Below the pieces are notes generated by a model that was not told the origin of the DNA, searched no databases, and worked only from the letters and a program-made list of their open reading frames with translations. From assembly GCF_000787575.1 (NCBI RefSeq), contig NW_012236531.1, forward strand, positions 457,396 through 521,395: a DNA stretch of 64,000 bases. The letters are read 5' to 3'. This document shows, in pieces, positions 1 through 9,521 of this stretch. The number at the start of each line of letters is the position of its first letter. Within the stretch, counting starts at the first letter, position 1. This stretch comes from Acytostelium subglobosum LB1. Its lineage: Eukaryota; Evosea; Eumycetozoa; Acytosteliales; Acytosteliaceae. A program made the position numbers and the translations under genes.

Positions 1-1174
1 TAAGTTGGTCGACTTCATACTCAGCTCAGAAGTACCATCCTACGCAACGTACAGCATCTTTAAGATCAAATCCAAGATACTGTCAATGGAGTTGGTGCAG
101 AGACTAATGACCATCGGTCCAGCCATCAGCTGTGTCTTTAGTAAAGTATTGGGTCAGGCTATCAAGGTTGGCAACAAAGAGATAATCGAGATGATGTGGA
201 ATTCAAGTAGTGATAGTAGTCATACTGGCCACAAATTCAGCATCGACTATCATGATGCCTTCAAGAAGGCACTGAACGTTGGTGATATGGACAATGTCAA
301 GAGGATCATCGCCACTCCAAAGTTCGCCAATCACAAGAATAACTTTGTATACAGTAGGGAGCACTTCATCAAATGCATAGCCAAGGAACCAGTGTCCACG
401 GACAACAACAACAACAACAACTTCCTGATAACAGACGAAATGATAATTGAACTTGGCCAGGTACTTCTCCATCCTGATTCACCAAATTCGGGCGTGACTC
501 CAGCATTCAACAGTCTACTTCATGCTGCCGCGGGAAGATCACTGTCCACCATCAAGTTGGTGTTTGAACACTTCTCTTGGTGGATGACCGAACGTAATCA
601 AGACTTCAAACATATCTTGAGAAAACCACTACACAGATGTATCGAAAGAGGTGATATTGAATCAATCGCATATCTCATGGAGAAGGCAACAGATAGCAAG
701 ATCCTTCCGCGGGACCTCCTCCAACTAGTCCCCGCGCCAAAGATCTCTCACGCGCCAGTGGTCTCATTCCTCATGGACAATGGCTACCTCAACCCTGTTG
801 ACATTGGTCGTCTGATGGATTGGGCTTGCAAGAAGGGGCATATCCAAGTCCTTCAAACTGTTTACAAACGATGCACATCACCTGATGAGTTGTACAACAG
901 TATCCCATCAATGGAAAGTCTTAGCAAAGCATCGACCAAGAACAGATACCAAGTGCTCTCATATCTCTTTGAAGACCAATATGATGATGTGGATGGAACT
1001 GGAACTCGTGTGTTGATGCCATCACCCATCAACCGAGCATGTTTGGAGCAATCAAGGATTGATCTCATGCTCTATGTGATCCTCCATCATGGAGCCTTCC
1101 AGCATGGAAATGTGAACATCATTGCCATGTGTGACCGCATTGCCAAGCAGAGGCAACAACACGCCATAGCCTAG
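1..1174 (+). CDS. Ankyrin-like repeat protein, 3' part only
   Basis: The reading frame is open from the first bases of the window to a TAG at 1172-1174, so the true start lies upstream and about 390 C-terminal codons are seen. The protein is made of helical repeats of roughly 30-35 residues with the ankyrin-like signature of a small residue, a turn and a leucine/valine-rich helix, for example GNKEIIEMM, GDIESIAYLMEKA and WACKKGHIQVLQTVYKR. Repeats of this degenerate kind are typical of large dictyostelid-specific ankyrin families thought to be protein-interaction scaffolds. A short Asn run (from an AAC repeat near 410) interrupts it. No catalytic domain is visible. The next gene starts 115 bp downstream on the same strand. 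The family is inferred from repeat pattern only; the precise role is unknown. Confidence 0.75.
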   Translation, partial: KLVDFILSSEVPSYATYSIFKIKSKILSMELVQRLMTIGPAISCVFSKVLGQAIKVGNKEIIEMMWNSSSDSSHTGHKFSIDYHDAFKKALNVGDMDNVKRIIATPKFANHKNNFVYSREHFIKCIAKEPVSTDNNNNNNFLITDEMIIELGQVLLHPDSPNSGVTPAFNSLLHAAAGRSLSTIKLVFEHFSWWMTERNQDFKHILRKPLHRCIERGDIESIAYLMEKATDSKILPRDLLQLVPAPKISHAPVVSFLMDNGYLNPVDIGRLMDWACKKGHIQVLQTVYKRCTSPDELYNSIPSMESLSKASTKNRYQVLSYLFEDQYDDVDGTGTRVLMPSPINRACLEQSRIDLMLYVILHHGAFQHGNVNIIAMCDRIAKQRQQHAIA

Positions 1175-1190
1175 GAAATGAGTCGGCTTG

Positions 1191-1199
1191 AACTTCAAA
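1191..1199. promoter_or_regulatory. AACTTCAAA motif upstream of glucosidase II beta
   Basis: Nine-base motif about 90 bp before the glucosidase II beta ATG. The same word recurs only in other upstream regions of this window (9357, 12711, and in reverse at 22759 and 22775). Regulatory role is inferred from position and recurrence. Confidence 0.3.
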
Positions 1200-1288
1200 T
1201 TGAAGACGACAAGTAAGTGGTGGGTGATGTTCACACTTCATCACTCTTTCATTCAATCATTCAATCATTCATTCAATCATTCATAACA

Positions 1289-2936
1289 ATGCAACATAGA
1301 CATAAACATATATTATTATTATTATTATTATCTCTATCATTATATTATGAGATAACTAATGCCTCACAATCACAAACAGTTAATAAGCTATCACCTTTGT
1401 TTGGTGTACCTCCAGAGTGTAGGTGTCTGAGCTCAGCTTGCTGAATGAATGAATGAATGAATGATGACTGACATGTTTACTGTCTGTTAATATACAGTAA
1501 TCAATAGATATAATGGTGATACATTTAACTGTTTGAATGATGATAGTAAAGTAATACCAATAGGGTTGGTCAATGATGACTATTGCGATTGTCCAGATGG
1601 CTCTGATGAACCTGGCACTGCAGCTTGTTCAAATGGACAACTATATTGTCCAAACAAGGGTCACAAGCCACAGATAGTATCATCAATGCTTGTTAATGAT
1701 GGTGTATGCGGTATGTAATGTGATTGATTGAATGAATGAATGAATGAATGACTAATACATATAATAGACTGTTGTGATGGTACTGATGAGTACTTGAAGA
1801 AGATACAATGTCCAAACACATGTAGGGAACAGGGTGCAGAGATGAGGAGAGCACGTGAGGATAGACTGTATACATATACCAAGGGCTTGAAGATAAAGGC
1901 AAGGATGATTGATGAGGCCAAGAGTATACTTCGAACCAAACAACAACAATTGGATACACTCAAGAGTGAACTTGATCCACTTGATCAACTTATTGCCAAA
2001 TATCAAAGACAACGCGAACGTCTAATCAACAAACAAAAGCAAGAGCAAAGGAAACAAGAAGAGCAAGCAATGGCTGAAGAGTCACCTCAGCTGCCAGTCC
2101 CATCGGAAGAGGTTGTCACATCACCAACCTCTCCTTCTCAAGAGAATGAGAATGTGGAGGAGCAACAAGAAGCGCAACATCAACAACAAGAACAACAACA
2201 TGGAGAAGTCGTCCAACAAGAAATTGAAAAGATCGGATTGGATGTGGATGTTGAGGAACACTCGCTGCCAAGCACAAGTTGGTACAACATGTTGCCAACG
2301 AGTACTCAACAAGTGATTGGATCGTTTGCAGAGTATCTCGCACCATTATCAAGGATAGCCAAGCAGTATCTACCAGTCAAACTCGGTGGCATTATGTGTA
2401 AGTACCATGATTGAATGATTGATTATGAATGAATGAATGAATGAATGAATGAATGACTAACTCAACATGAATGTACAGCATTGTCAGACATTGATGACGC
2501 ATTGGATACAGCGCGAAAGGAGTTGACAGAGAAGAAGGAACAGATAGAGAGCATTGAGAACATGTTGAAGCTGGACTTTGGAAAGGACAGTGTGTTCCTA
2601 CCATTGCATGGCAAGTGCTTCGAGTCCAAGACCAAGGACTATACTTATACGGTGTGTCCGTACGACAAGGCCACACAAGGCGCGACCAACCTCGGGAAAT
2701 GGGAGGGATGGCGATCAAACTACACCACCATGTCATTCCAGGATGGTCTTCAGTGTTGGGGTGGACCCAAACGATCACTACTTGTCCAAGTCGAGTGTGG
2801 TGTGGATAACGAGGCGTGGGACATCCAAGAGCCATCCAAGTGTGAGTACACCATCAGGTTCAAGTCGCCAGCCGCCTGCGATGACATCCAGTACGAACAA
2901 CTACAACAAGAACAAAAGAAGTTGGAACAAGAGTAG
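1289..2936 (+). CDS. Glucosidase II beta subunit (PRKCSH family)
   Basis: Non-catalytic subunit of ER glucosidase II, which trims glucose from N-glycans in glycoprotein folding control. Four exons (1289-1418, 1498-1710, 1768-2397, 2479-2936) with GT-AG introns in matching phase give about 476 residues. In order there are: a signal peptide (Leu-rich, ending near NAS); a cysteine-rich LDL-receptor-like pair with VNDDYCDCPDGSDEPGTAAC and VNDGVCDCCDGTDEY; a charged coiled coil with a Gln/Glu-rich stretch; and a C-terminal mannose-6-phosphate-receptor-homology domain including GKCFESKTKDYTYTVCPYD, GKWEGW and CWGGPKR, which in the family binds trimmed mannose arms. The introns are full of GAAT/GATT repeats. 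Odd point: the protein ends KKLEQE with no HDEL/KDEL-type signal, so retention may depend on the alpha subunit. Identification is very secure. Confidence 0.95.
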
Positions 2937-3073
2937 TGATTGAATGAATGATCGCGATCAGATATGCAAAGAATGTACACTTGTTCATTGCATTCACCGA
3001 GAAACAATGCGTTACATGCATGCGAATCAAGGTGTGCCACGCGGTATACGAGACGTAGACCAAGTCGATTAAA

Positions 3074-3259
3074 ATGGGGGTCGCCCAATGGCAAAGGCCG
3101 TGTCTAGGGGCGGGCATACGTGCGGGCCACAACGACGTCGTTGTCAACAGACAGGGGCAGACCCAGTCCAGACCAGTCGACTACACTTCCACCACAACCC
3201 ACCCTCTCGTCCCTGCAGACGTCGTCCGATACTTGCTCCGAACAATTCAATCTCCATAA
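3074..3259 (+). CDS. Possible 61-codon small protein, unproven
   Basis: An ATG in the favoured A-rich context (attaaaATG) opens 61 codons ending QSP-TAA. The frame has many G/C third positions, unlike the flanking AT-rich spacer, and is followed within about 40 bases by AATAAA-type poly(A) signals. The product is Arg/Thr/Val rich with no recognisable domain, signal peptide or membrane segment. It may be a genuine small gene, the last exon of something unrecognised, or a chance ORF within a structured GC-rich element. Nothing but composition, start context and the poly(A) signals supports it. Confidence 0.25.
   Translation: MGVAQWQRPCLGAGIRAGHNDVVVNRQGQTQSRPVDYTSTTTHPLVPADVVRYLLRTIQSP
3129..3144. 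repeat. Perfect 16-bp palindrome
   Basis: ACAACGACGTCGTTGT reads the same on both strands. It lies inside the GC-rich patch and the possible small ORF. It could be a dimeric protein binding site or a hairpin arm; no function is known. Confidence 0.6.
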
Positions 3260-3689
3260 CCACAAATAAAGTTAATAAATTAATAAAATTGGACACGGTT
3301 GGGACTGGTTTGTTGATGATTCCGACATCAAATTGATTTAAAAACGACCGAACAAACACCAATATGGTAAGAGGCGTGTTGTTATGTGTGGGTAGGGGGT
3401 TATTGTACTTTACAAACATGTTGGGAGCCTCCAGGCAAGGGTTGGGCATTGAGATCTGACTATGTAGTGCTTGTGTGTATGTGTGTCATTGACTTCCAAT
3501 GATACCCTGCCACACATCTCTTTAGTCGACACTCATTGATACTTCCCATTCATTCAAATACTCACTCGCTTGTTGTTTCAATCAAACAGATACTACTTAT
3601 ATACAATCATTACATCTTGTTATAAATACATTTTAGTAATAATATAATATTATATATATCTTTTATAAAGTTGTTTGAATAATAATATA

Positions 3690-5314
3690 ATGGCTTATGA
3701 TAACGAAGTTGGAATGGACAAGATGGACCACTCTACCGATGGTGCCAACAAGAAGTCATCCAAGAGAAATGGAAAGACTATCTATATTTCTGCAACACTA
3801 GCTGCTATTGGAGGTGTATGTATCAACTTCATTCATTCAATCAATCAATCAATCATACTTACATTGACTCAACTCAATCATCAATCATAATAGTGGGTAT
3901 GTGGATATGATACTGGAGCTGTTACTGGTATAATGGTGATGCCAACATTCACAAACTATTATACCGAGTTGGCCAACCCAGACACTTATGTGTACTACTC
4001 TGGTCTTTGTTTCTCATTGATGCTGATGACCGCCGCCATCGGTGCCTTTGTCTCTGGCCCAATCTGTGACAAGATCGGCCGTAAGTGGAGTATTGTGCTC
4101 GCTGCCTACATCTTTGCCGTGGGCATCCTGTTTGAGGTGATTGGCCAGAAGTTTGGCCTGCTGCTCGCCGGTCGTCTGGTCGCTGGTTTTGGCAACGGTC
4201 TCATCACCAATGCCGTGCCCCTCTACCACTCTGAGATCGCCCCCACCAACATCCGTGGCCGTCTCGTCTCGCTGTTCACCGTGATGGCTCTGCTCGGCCA
4301 GGTGTCTGGTTACTTCATTACCTTTGGAACATCCTACCTCACCACCGAGTGGGGCTGGCGCGCACCCTGGTTGATCCAGCTGGTCATCTGTCTGTTCCTC
4401 GGCACCTTTGTCATCCGTCTGCACTACTCTCCACGTTGGCTCCTCGACCGCGGTGAGGAAGACGAGGCACTCACCGTGCTGGCCAAGCTGCGTGAGGCCC
4501 CAACCACCGACGCCGACGTCCAAGCCGAGTTCAAGGAGATCAAGGACCAGATCGCCCAGGAGCACGAAATGGGCAAGCGCACCTACCTCGAACTGTTCTA
4601 CCGCGCCAACCTCAAGATCACATTGATCGCTTTCTTCATTGCCATCGCCACCTCGTTCACCGGTATCAACGCCATCATGTACTACGCCCCCTCCATCTTT
4701 ATGAATGCCGGTCTCGGAGACGTGTCCACCTCTATCGCCGCCACTGGAGGCACGGGTATTCTCGGACTGTTCGCCACCATCGCCTCTTTCTACCTCATCG
4801 ATATCTGGGGCCGTAAGATCCTCTTCATCCTCGGAGGTGTTGCCATGGGTGTTTCCATGTTCCTAGTCGGTGCCATGTTCAACGTCTACTCGGCCGTCGA
4901 CGACATGGGCTACATCACCGTAGAGAATGTCGGTGCCAGAACCGTCATCATCGTCTGCATCTACGTGTTCATGGGAGCCTTCAATCTCACCTGGGGTGTG
5001 GCATCCTACGTCTACCCAGCCGAGATCTTCAAGATGAGACATCGTGCCAAGGGTCTTGGTCTCACCTACGGTCTCAACTGGGCCTTCTCCATCATGGTCA
5101 CCTACTGTATGCCATTGTTCATGGCTTCAACGTATGTATATCACTATCCATCATGTCATTGGTATCAATATCTAACGTTCAATCAATCTATAGTCTCTCT
5201 GGAGTGTACTACTTCTTTGGAGCATGCTGTGCTGTCATCACCTTCATTTGTTTCTTCATCCCCGAGACAAAGAAGGTCACCCTCGAGGCTATGGACGACG
5301 TCTTCAACAAGTAA
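3690..5314 (+). CDS. Sugar porter, major facilitator superfamily
   Basis: Predicted 12-helix plasma-membrane sugar transporter of about 494 residues. Exons 3690-3815, 3894-5131 and 5194-5314. Sugar-porter signatures appear in order: GYDTGAVTG in helix 1; DKIGRKWS after helix 2; PLYHSEIAPTNIRGRL after helix 4; SPRWLLDRGEEDEAL after helix 6; GINAIMYYAPSIF in helix 7; WGRK after helix 8; YPAEIFKMRHRAKGLG after helix 10; and IPETKKVTLEAMDDVF after helix 12. The start is the aATGGCTTATG at 3690; the frame opens further up only through a TTG. Substrate cannot be told, but glucose or another hexose is usual for the family. The C-terminal tail is very short, and its stop codon lies inside a good splice donor (AA|GTAAGG), so a longer alternative tail is possible. 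Middle exon GC is notably high, suggesting strong expression. Confidence 0.93.
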
Positions 5315-5358
5315 GGCCCCTCCCTCCCTCCCTACACCACCTACTCCAAGGGGGCCTT
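5313..5358 (+). repeat. Stem with 8-bp arms overlapping the transporter stop codon
   Basis: AAGGCCCC (5313-5320) is matched by GGGGCCTT (5351-5358), with a C-rich loop of CCCT repeats. The left arm includes two bases of the TAA stop and part of the potential GTAAGG donor, so folding could compete with splicing or act in 3' end formation. Confidence 0.45.
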
Positions 5359-6316
5359 GAGGACGTCACAGGTTAGTACCAATCCTCCTTCGCCTTTATC
5401 CCTTTGTTTATTTTTTTTTCCCCAACTCCTCAACATCCATCCTTCCTCAACATCTCAACTTCCTCAACATCCTCAACATCATACACACTCAGTCAACTTG
5501 GCTTCTCTTTAACAGTCAATACAACAACAAACATGGCACTAGGGGTGCTCGCAAACAACGGTCGTCCTCGGGACATTGTTGGATTGGAGCTGAGATCATT
5601 ACCCTCATCACCGGATCAAGATAATGCTTGCGTCGGGAAGTGACCACCGCGTTGTTCGTCTGGACATGTCTTTGTACCTGTCCTACTCCCCAACTTCCAA
5701 TCAATCAATCAATCGCTCGCTCACTCACGCACTCACTCATCAATGACATTCAATCACATCATCCATCCATGTATGTTGGTTCGTTTGTTTGTTTGTTGTT
5801 TGTTTGTTGTAGTATGATCGATACATCGTCATTGCATATGACTACACATAGGTGCTCAATGTCACCAACTACTCCCATCCATCAATCCATCCATCTCTCA
5901 CCCTCTCGAACAATACAATGACTTTGTTTCTTGCCCCTTGCGTTGGTAACATATGTCTATATCGTATCGTAGATGTTTGTTCTTTGGTTTGGTTTGGTTT
6001 GGTTGTTAAAGTTATGGCATGAGGGCGTTCCTATCCTGTTGCGTAGTGTGTATGGCATTGACGACTATCAATCACTTCAACATTACACTCAACGATCAAA
6101 TCGATCAATCATTCAAACATGGTGATGTGTGTCATTAGTTGTGTGAGAGCAGTAGTTAGTAGTAGTAGACTATAGATTGGAAGTCCTTTGGAGTGGACAA
6201 TCACAAATTGCCAAGACATTTCATCCATTCGTTCACGCCAAGTGGCAGCCCATGGGCAACGCTAGCATCCCATATCTCTAGTCCTGTGATGACAAAGGGT
6301 TCAAATGGTGATGATC

Positions 6317-6750
6317 TCAGTTGCACAATCCAACAATCAAATGTTCCACCTTTACTTTATTTGATTCGTGTGGATATATATTATTTAGTATTAATACATT
6401 GGTTGTGTGATATTTATTATTATCTCTTGAGTAAACTAAGGTGTTTCTAAACACCATCCAATTCATGAAAGAACTTCTATCTATCATTGATGGTCCTGAC
6501 ATATCGGCAATACACTCGCCAATGTCTACCTTATAAGGTTCTTCTCTCTCTTCTTAATCTTGTGGACAACATTCACATCCATACTCTGGATCAAGCTGGA
6601 ACTTATCTTGTCAATGAATGAGCGTCTTATAATTCTTCAATATGTTCTTGTTGGTCTTCAAAAAATCTCCAAAGATGATCAATATCATCATCTTCTCCAA
6701 TGTTGGATGATTATCAATAAAATTGAAGCTAGAAAGATCCACTTAATCAA
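6317..6750 (-). pseudogene. Broken coding fragment of unknown family
   Basis: The reverse strand carries protein-like stretches in more than one frame with no intron signals between them, for example LEKMMILIIFGDFLKTNKN and, further on, KIKKREEPYKVDIGECIADM. Their charged/hydrophobic alternation resembles real coding sequence more than the surrounding tetranucleotide-repeat spacer. I do not recognise the family. No start, promoter or poly(A) site is evident. It is best read as a decayed host gene or duplicated gene fragment; chance is not excluded. Confidence 0.3.
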
Positions 6751-6892
6751 AGTTAAGGTGATAGTTACAAATCTATTCATTCATTCATTAGTAATGAATG
6801 TATCACTGTTGGACAAGTGATCAATCATTCTTGATGACATGTGCATAGAGTTGGTTGCTCATCGTGGTAGGTAGTGTCACTTCCCGACTCAA

Positions 6893-6910
6893 AACTCGTC
6901 TTTTCGAGTT
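6893..6910. repeat. Stem-loop AACTCG/CGAGTT
   Basis: Six-base perfect stem with a TCTTTT loop. It lies 120 bases before a stronger hairpin in the same gap. Function unknown. Confidence 0.5.
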
Positions 6911-7030
6911 AACAAATAAGTTTGAACCCAAACAAATAAACCAATGTATCAAAGTACACAAGGACAAAAGGATAAAGTCAATTGGCATGGGGTGGCGTTG
7001 AAAAACACCTTTCTTTGGAGCAGAGTCACC

Positions 7031-7065
7031 TCCATAGTGACTGGCGTGGCAGGCCAGTCCATGGA
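7031..7065. repeat. Strong two-part hairpin
   Basis: TCCAT and GACTGGC on the left pair with GCCAGTC and ATGGA on the right around a seven-base loop (GTGGCAG), giving 12 base pairs with a small internal asymmetry. It lies in non-coding DNA. It may belong to an unannotated structured RNA, but no known RNA family is recognised. Confidence 0.5.
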
Positions 7066-7761
7066 ACACTCAAGTAATGAGTCTGTTGATTGACAAGGAG
7101 AGGATGTTAGTAATGTCCATGAGGGACAACACTCGACGTCAATACTACTACCACTAAACATTGATATTGTACTTTACCTGACTCCAGAAGAAATGTTGAG
7201 GGGCGGTTGTTGGAGGGTTGTTGAGGTTGTTGATGTGTTGGTTGAGGTTGGATGTTAGTATTGGATGACGGCGGTACTTACTAGTTACCCTATCCAAACT
7301 GCACTTGGCAAATCCTTGATGATCATTCCTAAAAGCCAATGACCCAGAGAGAGCAGGGCAGTGCAGTACAGGGTAGACTCGATTTGGTCTTGCGACTAAA
7401 TCGGCATTAAGCTGACTGACTGACAGGCTGCTGACTGAGTCACACCAATGTTATACATACGTCAATGTTACACCACATATACAAACACAAGTCAAGGTCA
7501 AACCAAGTCATGTCATACAATCAATGAAGATTGAATGAATGAATGATTGAGTGAGATGTGTAGCAAAGCGGCAACGTCACCAAGAGGCACCAACAATTGC
7601 AAGTCCCTGTATCCCTGTGTGGAGGCAGCAGATAAGTGACGAGCACATATGTATCCGTGAAGCGCGTTCAACCATGTGAGGTCGGGTGCACGGGTAGGGT
7701 ACCACGCTGTGTTATCCAGACGAAAGGGAGATAGACAATCCATATCACTACACGAGTCCAC

Positions 7762-9165
7762 TTAGCGAATCAAGTTGGATCTCAACATCGAGTGAGTGGA
7801 CGACTCCTTGGTCTTGCGGGCAGCAGCTGGCATCTTGTGCTCCTTCTCAAAGATGCGCCAGAAGCGGAGGGTCTCATCACCCGAGGCCGACACAACGGTC
7901 TCTCCGTCTGGAGAGATGGCGGTGTGAAGAGCACGGGAGGTGTGTCCGTTGAGCTCGGCGATCTTGGTCATGGTTGGGTACTTCCAGACACAGAGCTGGT
8001 TCTGGGAGAAGCCGTGGCTCGAGACGAGCTCCTTGTGGTGGAGGGACCACTGGATGGAGCAAACCTGAGACATGGTGTCGATCTGGTTCAAGCAGGCACC
8101 GGTCTGAGTGTTCCAGAAGCGGATGGTACGGTCAGCGGCACCACCACCGGTGGCCAAGAGGTCCTGTTGCCATGGGCACCAGGCGATGGCACGAACGGCG
8201 GCAGTGTGCTGCTCGAAGGTAAGCTTTGGGGTCTCGAAACCGGCCTCGTTGTTGACATCCCAGACGTTGACGATGTTGTCGTTACCGCCAGAGGCGAGCT
8301 GCTGTCCGTTTGGCGACCACTTCAAGCCACAGACCTCCTGGGTGTGACCCGAGAGGGTGGAGACGTGGTGCTGCTGGATGCGCACATCGTGGTTGAAGAT
8401 GTTGGTGTCGGCGGAACCAGACGACAAGATGTAGTTGTTCCAGGCCAAGGCACCGACACGACCAGTGTGGCCACGCAGCTCGCGGAGCTTCTTGGAGTGC
8501 TCGACATCCCAGAGTTGAACGACGGAGCTGTTGGTTCCGACGGCCAAATGGTTGCCATCCTTGGTCCACTGGACAGAGGTGATGTAGTCATCAGCGCCCT
8601 CAACGGAGAACAGACGCTGGATGTTGGAAGTGGTGGCGTTCCAAAGGTACACAGTCTTTCCGAGTGGGATGGCAATGACATTCTGGCTGGACCAGTCGAG
8701 GAGGTTCAAGTAGTAGTCGTCGACAATGTCTGGGGCATCGAGGATGCGCTCTGGGGTCTGGGGAATCTGACGGAAGGACATCTTGGGGGCAGCGGCAATG
8801 TCGGCAACCTTGGCTTGCGAGTAGAGAACGCGGAGCGAGTTGGCAGAGGCCAGGGTGTTGGACACTGGAGCCTTGGACTTGAAGGAGAGGATCTTGGACT
8901 GCAAGTCAGCGGACTGCTCGGCAAAGAGGGAGGTGGCGAGGGTGTCCTTGTAGTAATCGTTCAAAGCAGACTCGATGTTTGGGCAGGCATTCTCCTTGGT
9001 GAGGTTGAAGTGGCCGATGTCCAGGTTGCTCAACGAGGGCATGAAGCGGTCAGCACAGGAGGCCTCACGGGCCTTTCTTTGCCAGCGGGCAACCTCGACG
9101 TTCTCCAAAGGAGTGTTGAGGGAGAGCATCTGCTCGAGTTCGGCGGTGTGGAAGTTGGAGTTCAT
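7762..9165 (-). CDS. cdc20: Cdc20, activator of the anaphase-promoting complex
   Basis: WD40 co-activator that brings substrates to the APC/C ubiquitin ligase for metaphase-anaphase transition. Single exon, 467 residues. The N-terminal tail has a C-box-like DRFMPS (about residues 40-45), used to bind the APC/C, and a KEN box (TKENACP, about residue 60). Seven WD repeats follow, from about residue 150 to 450, with the Cdc20/Cdh1 signature RILDAPDIVDDYYLNLLDWS just before them. The protein ends in Ile-Arg, the IR tail that docks on APC3. The start at 9165 is chosen because it begins MNSNFH close to the conserved N-terminus; an upstream in-frame ATG at 9243 would add a leader-like 26 residues. 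I prefer Cdc20 over Cdh1 because of the KEN position and overall tail. Very secure family assignment. Confidence 0.93.
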   Translation of the reverse strand: MNSNFHTAELEQMLSLNTPLENVEVARWQRKAREASCADRFMPSLSNLDIGHFNLTKENACPNIESALNDYYKDTLATSLFAEQSADLQSKILSFKSKAPVSNTLASANSLRVLYSQAKVADIAAAPKMSFRQIPQTPERILDAPDIVDDYYLNLLDWSSQNVIAIPLGKTVYLWNATTSNIQRLFSVEGADDYITSVQWTKDGNHLAVGTNSSVVQLWDVEHSKKLRELRGHTGRVGALAWNNYILSSGSADTNIFNHDVRIQQHHVSTLSGHTQEVCGLKWSPNGQQLASGGNDNIVNVWDVNNEAGFETPKLTFEQHTAAVRAIAWCPWQQDLLATGGGAADRTIRFWNTQTGACLNQIDTMSQVCSIQWSLHHKELVSSHGFSQNQLCVWKYPTMTKIAELNGHTSRALHTAISPDGETVVSASGDETLRFWRIFEKEHKMPAAARKTKESSTHSMLRSNLIR

Positions 9166-9521
9166 TGTGATTGTTATGTGTTTGTTTGAGAGAGAGAGAG
9201 AGTGTTTGTATGGGTAAAGTGATAAAAATGAGTGACATGTCACTCTTTATACTCATCATTCACTGCTGAGAATCCGTGAGTGATCATCTCTCACTCAACC
9301 CCCATGCATCAACAGACATAAACCCGTTAACCGTTAGTTACCAAATTCAAATATAAAACTTCAAATTCAAATTTACCCCTCTTTTCGAAGTTCATCCAAA
9401 CAATCCCAGACCATAAACAAAGGCGAATCAGACTTCTAAAAACTAAAGTAACTATTATTATTATTTATAATAACTAAATATGTATCCTAGGATAGTGGTA
9501 TCATCATATTTACAATCTATT
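9166..9521. other. Cdc20 upstream region
   Basis: Holds the Cdc20 leader (GAGAGA tract near 9190-9200) and an AACTTCAAA motif, and ends at the 3' end of the glutathione transferase gene. No ORF seen. Confidence 0.6.
9357..9365. promoter_or_regulatory. AACTTCAAA motif upstream of Cdc20
   Basis: About 190 bp before the Cdc20 start, embedded in a run of TTCAAAT-like repeats. Shared with four other upstream sites in the window. Confidence 0.3.

Larger units (their letters stand above)
2937..3689. other. Intergenic region with a GC-rich patch
   Basis: Between glucosidase II beta and the sugar transporter. A GC-rich block (about 3000-3250) holds a short ORF and a perfect palindrome, listed separately. 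Bases 3260-3300 carry several AATAAA-type poly(A) signals. The last 100 bases are A/T-rich and look like the transporter promoter and leader. Confidence 0.6.
5315..7761. other. Long intergenic region between the transporter and Cdc20
   Basis: About 2.4 kb with no intact gene that I can support. It contains a possible alternative transporter exon (about 5515-5615), a broken reverse-strand coding fragment (about 6317-6750), and a hairpin-rich stretch (6893-7065). The interval 7100-7760 holds only short unsupported ORFs and scattered GATT/CAAT repeats. Confidence 0.6.

Noticed and set aside
7792-9189. 465-codon open frame on the + strand
   Set aside because: Exact antisense of Cdc20; Gly/Val/Leu-rich composition is the usual mirror of a GC-rich gene. 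The reverse strand has clear C-box, KEN and WD motifs.
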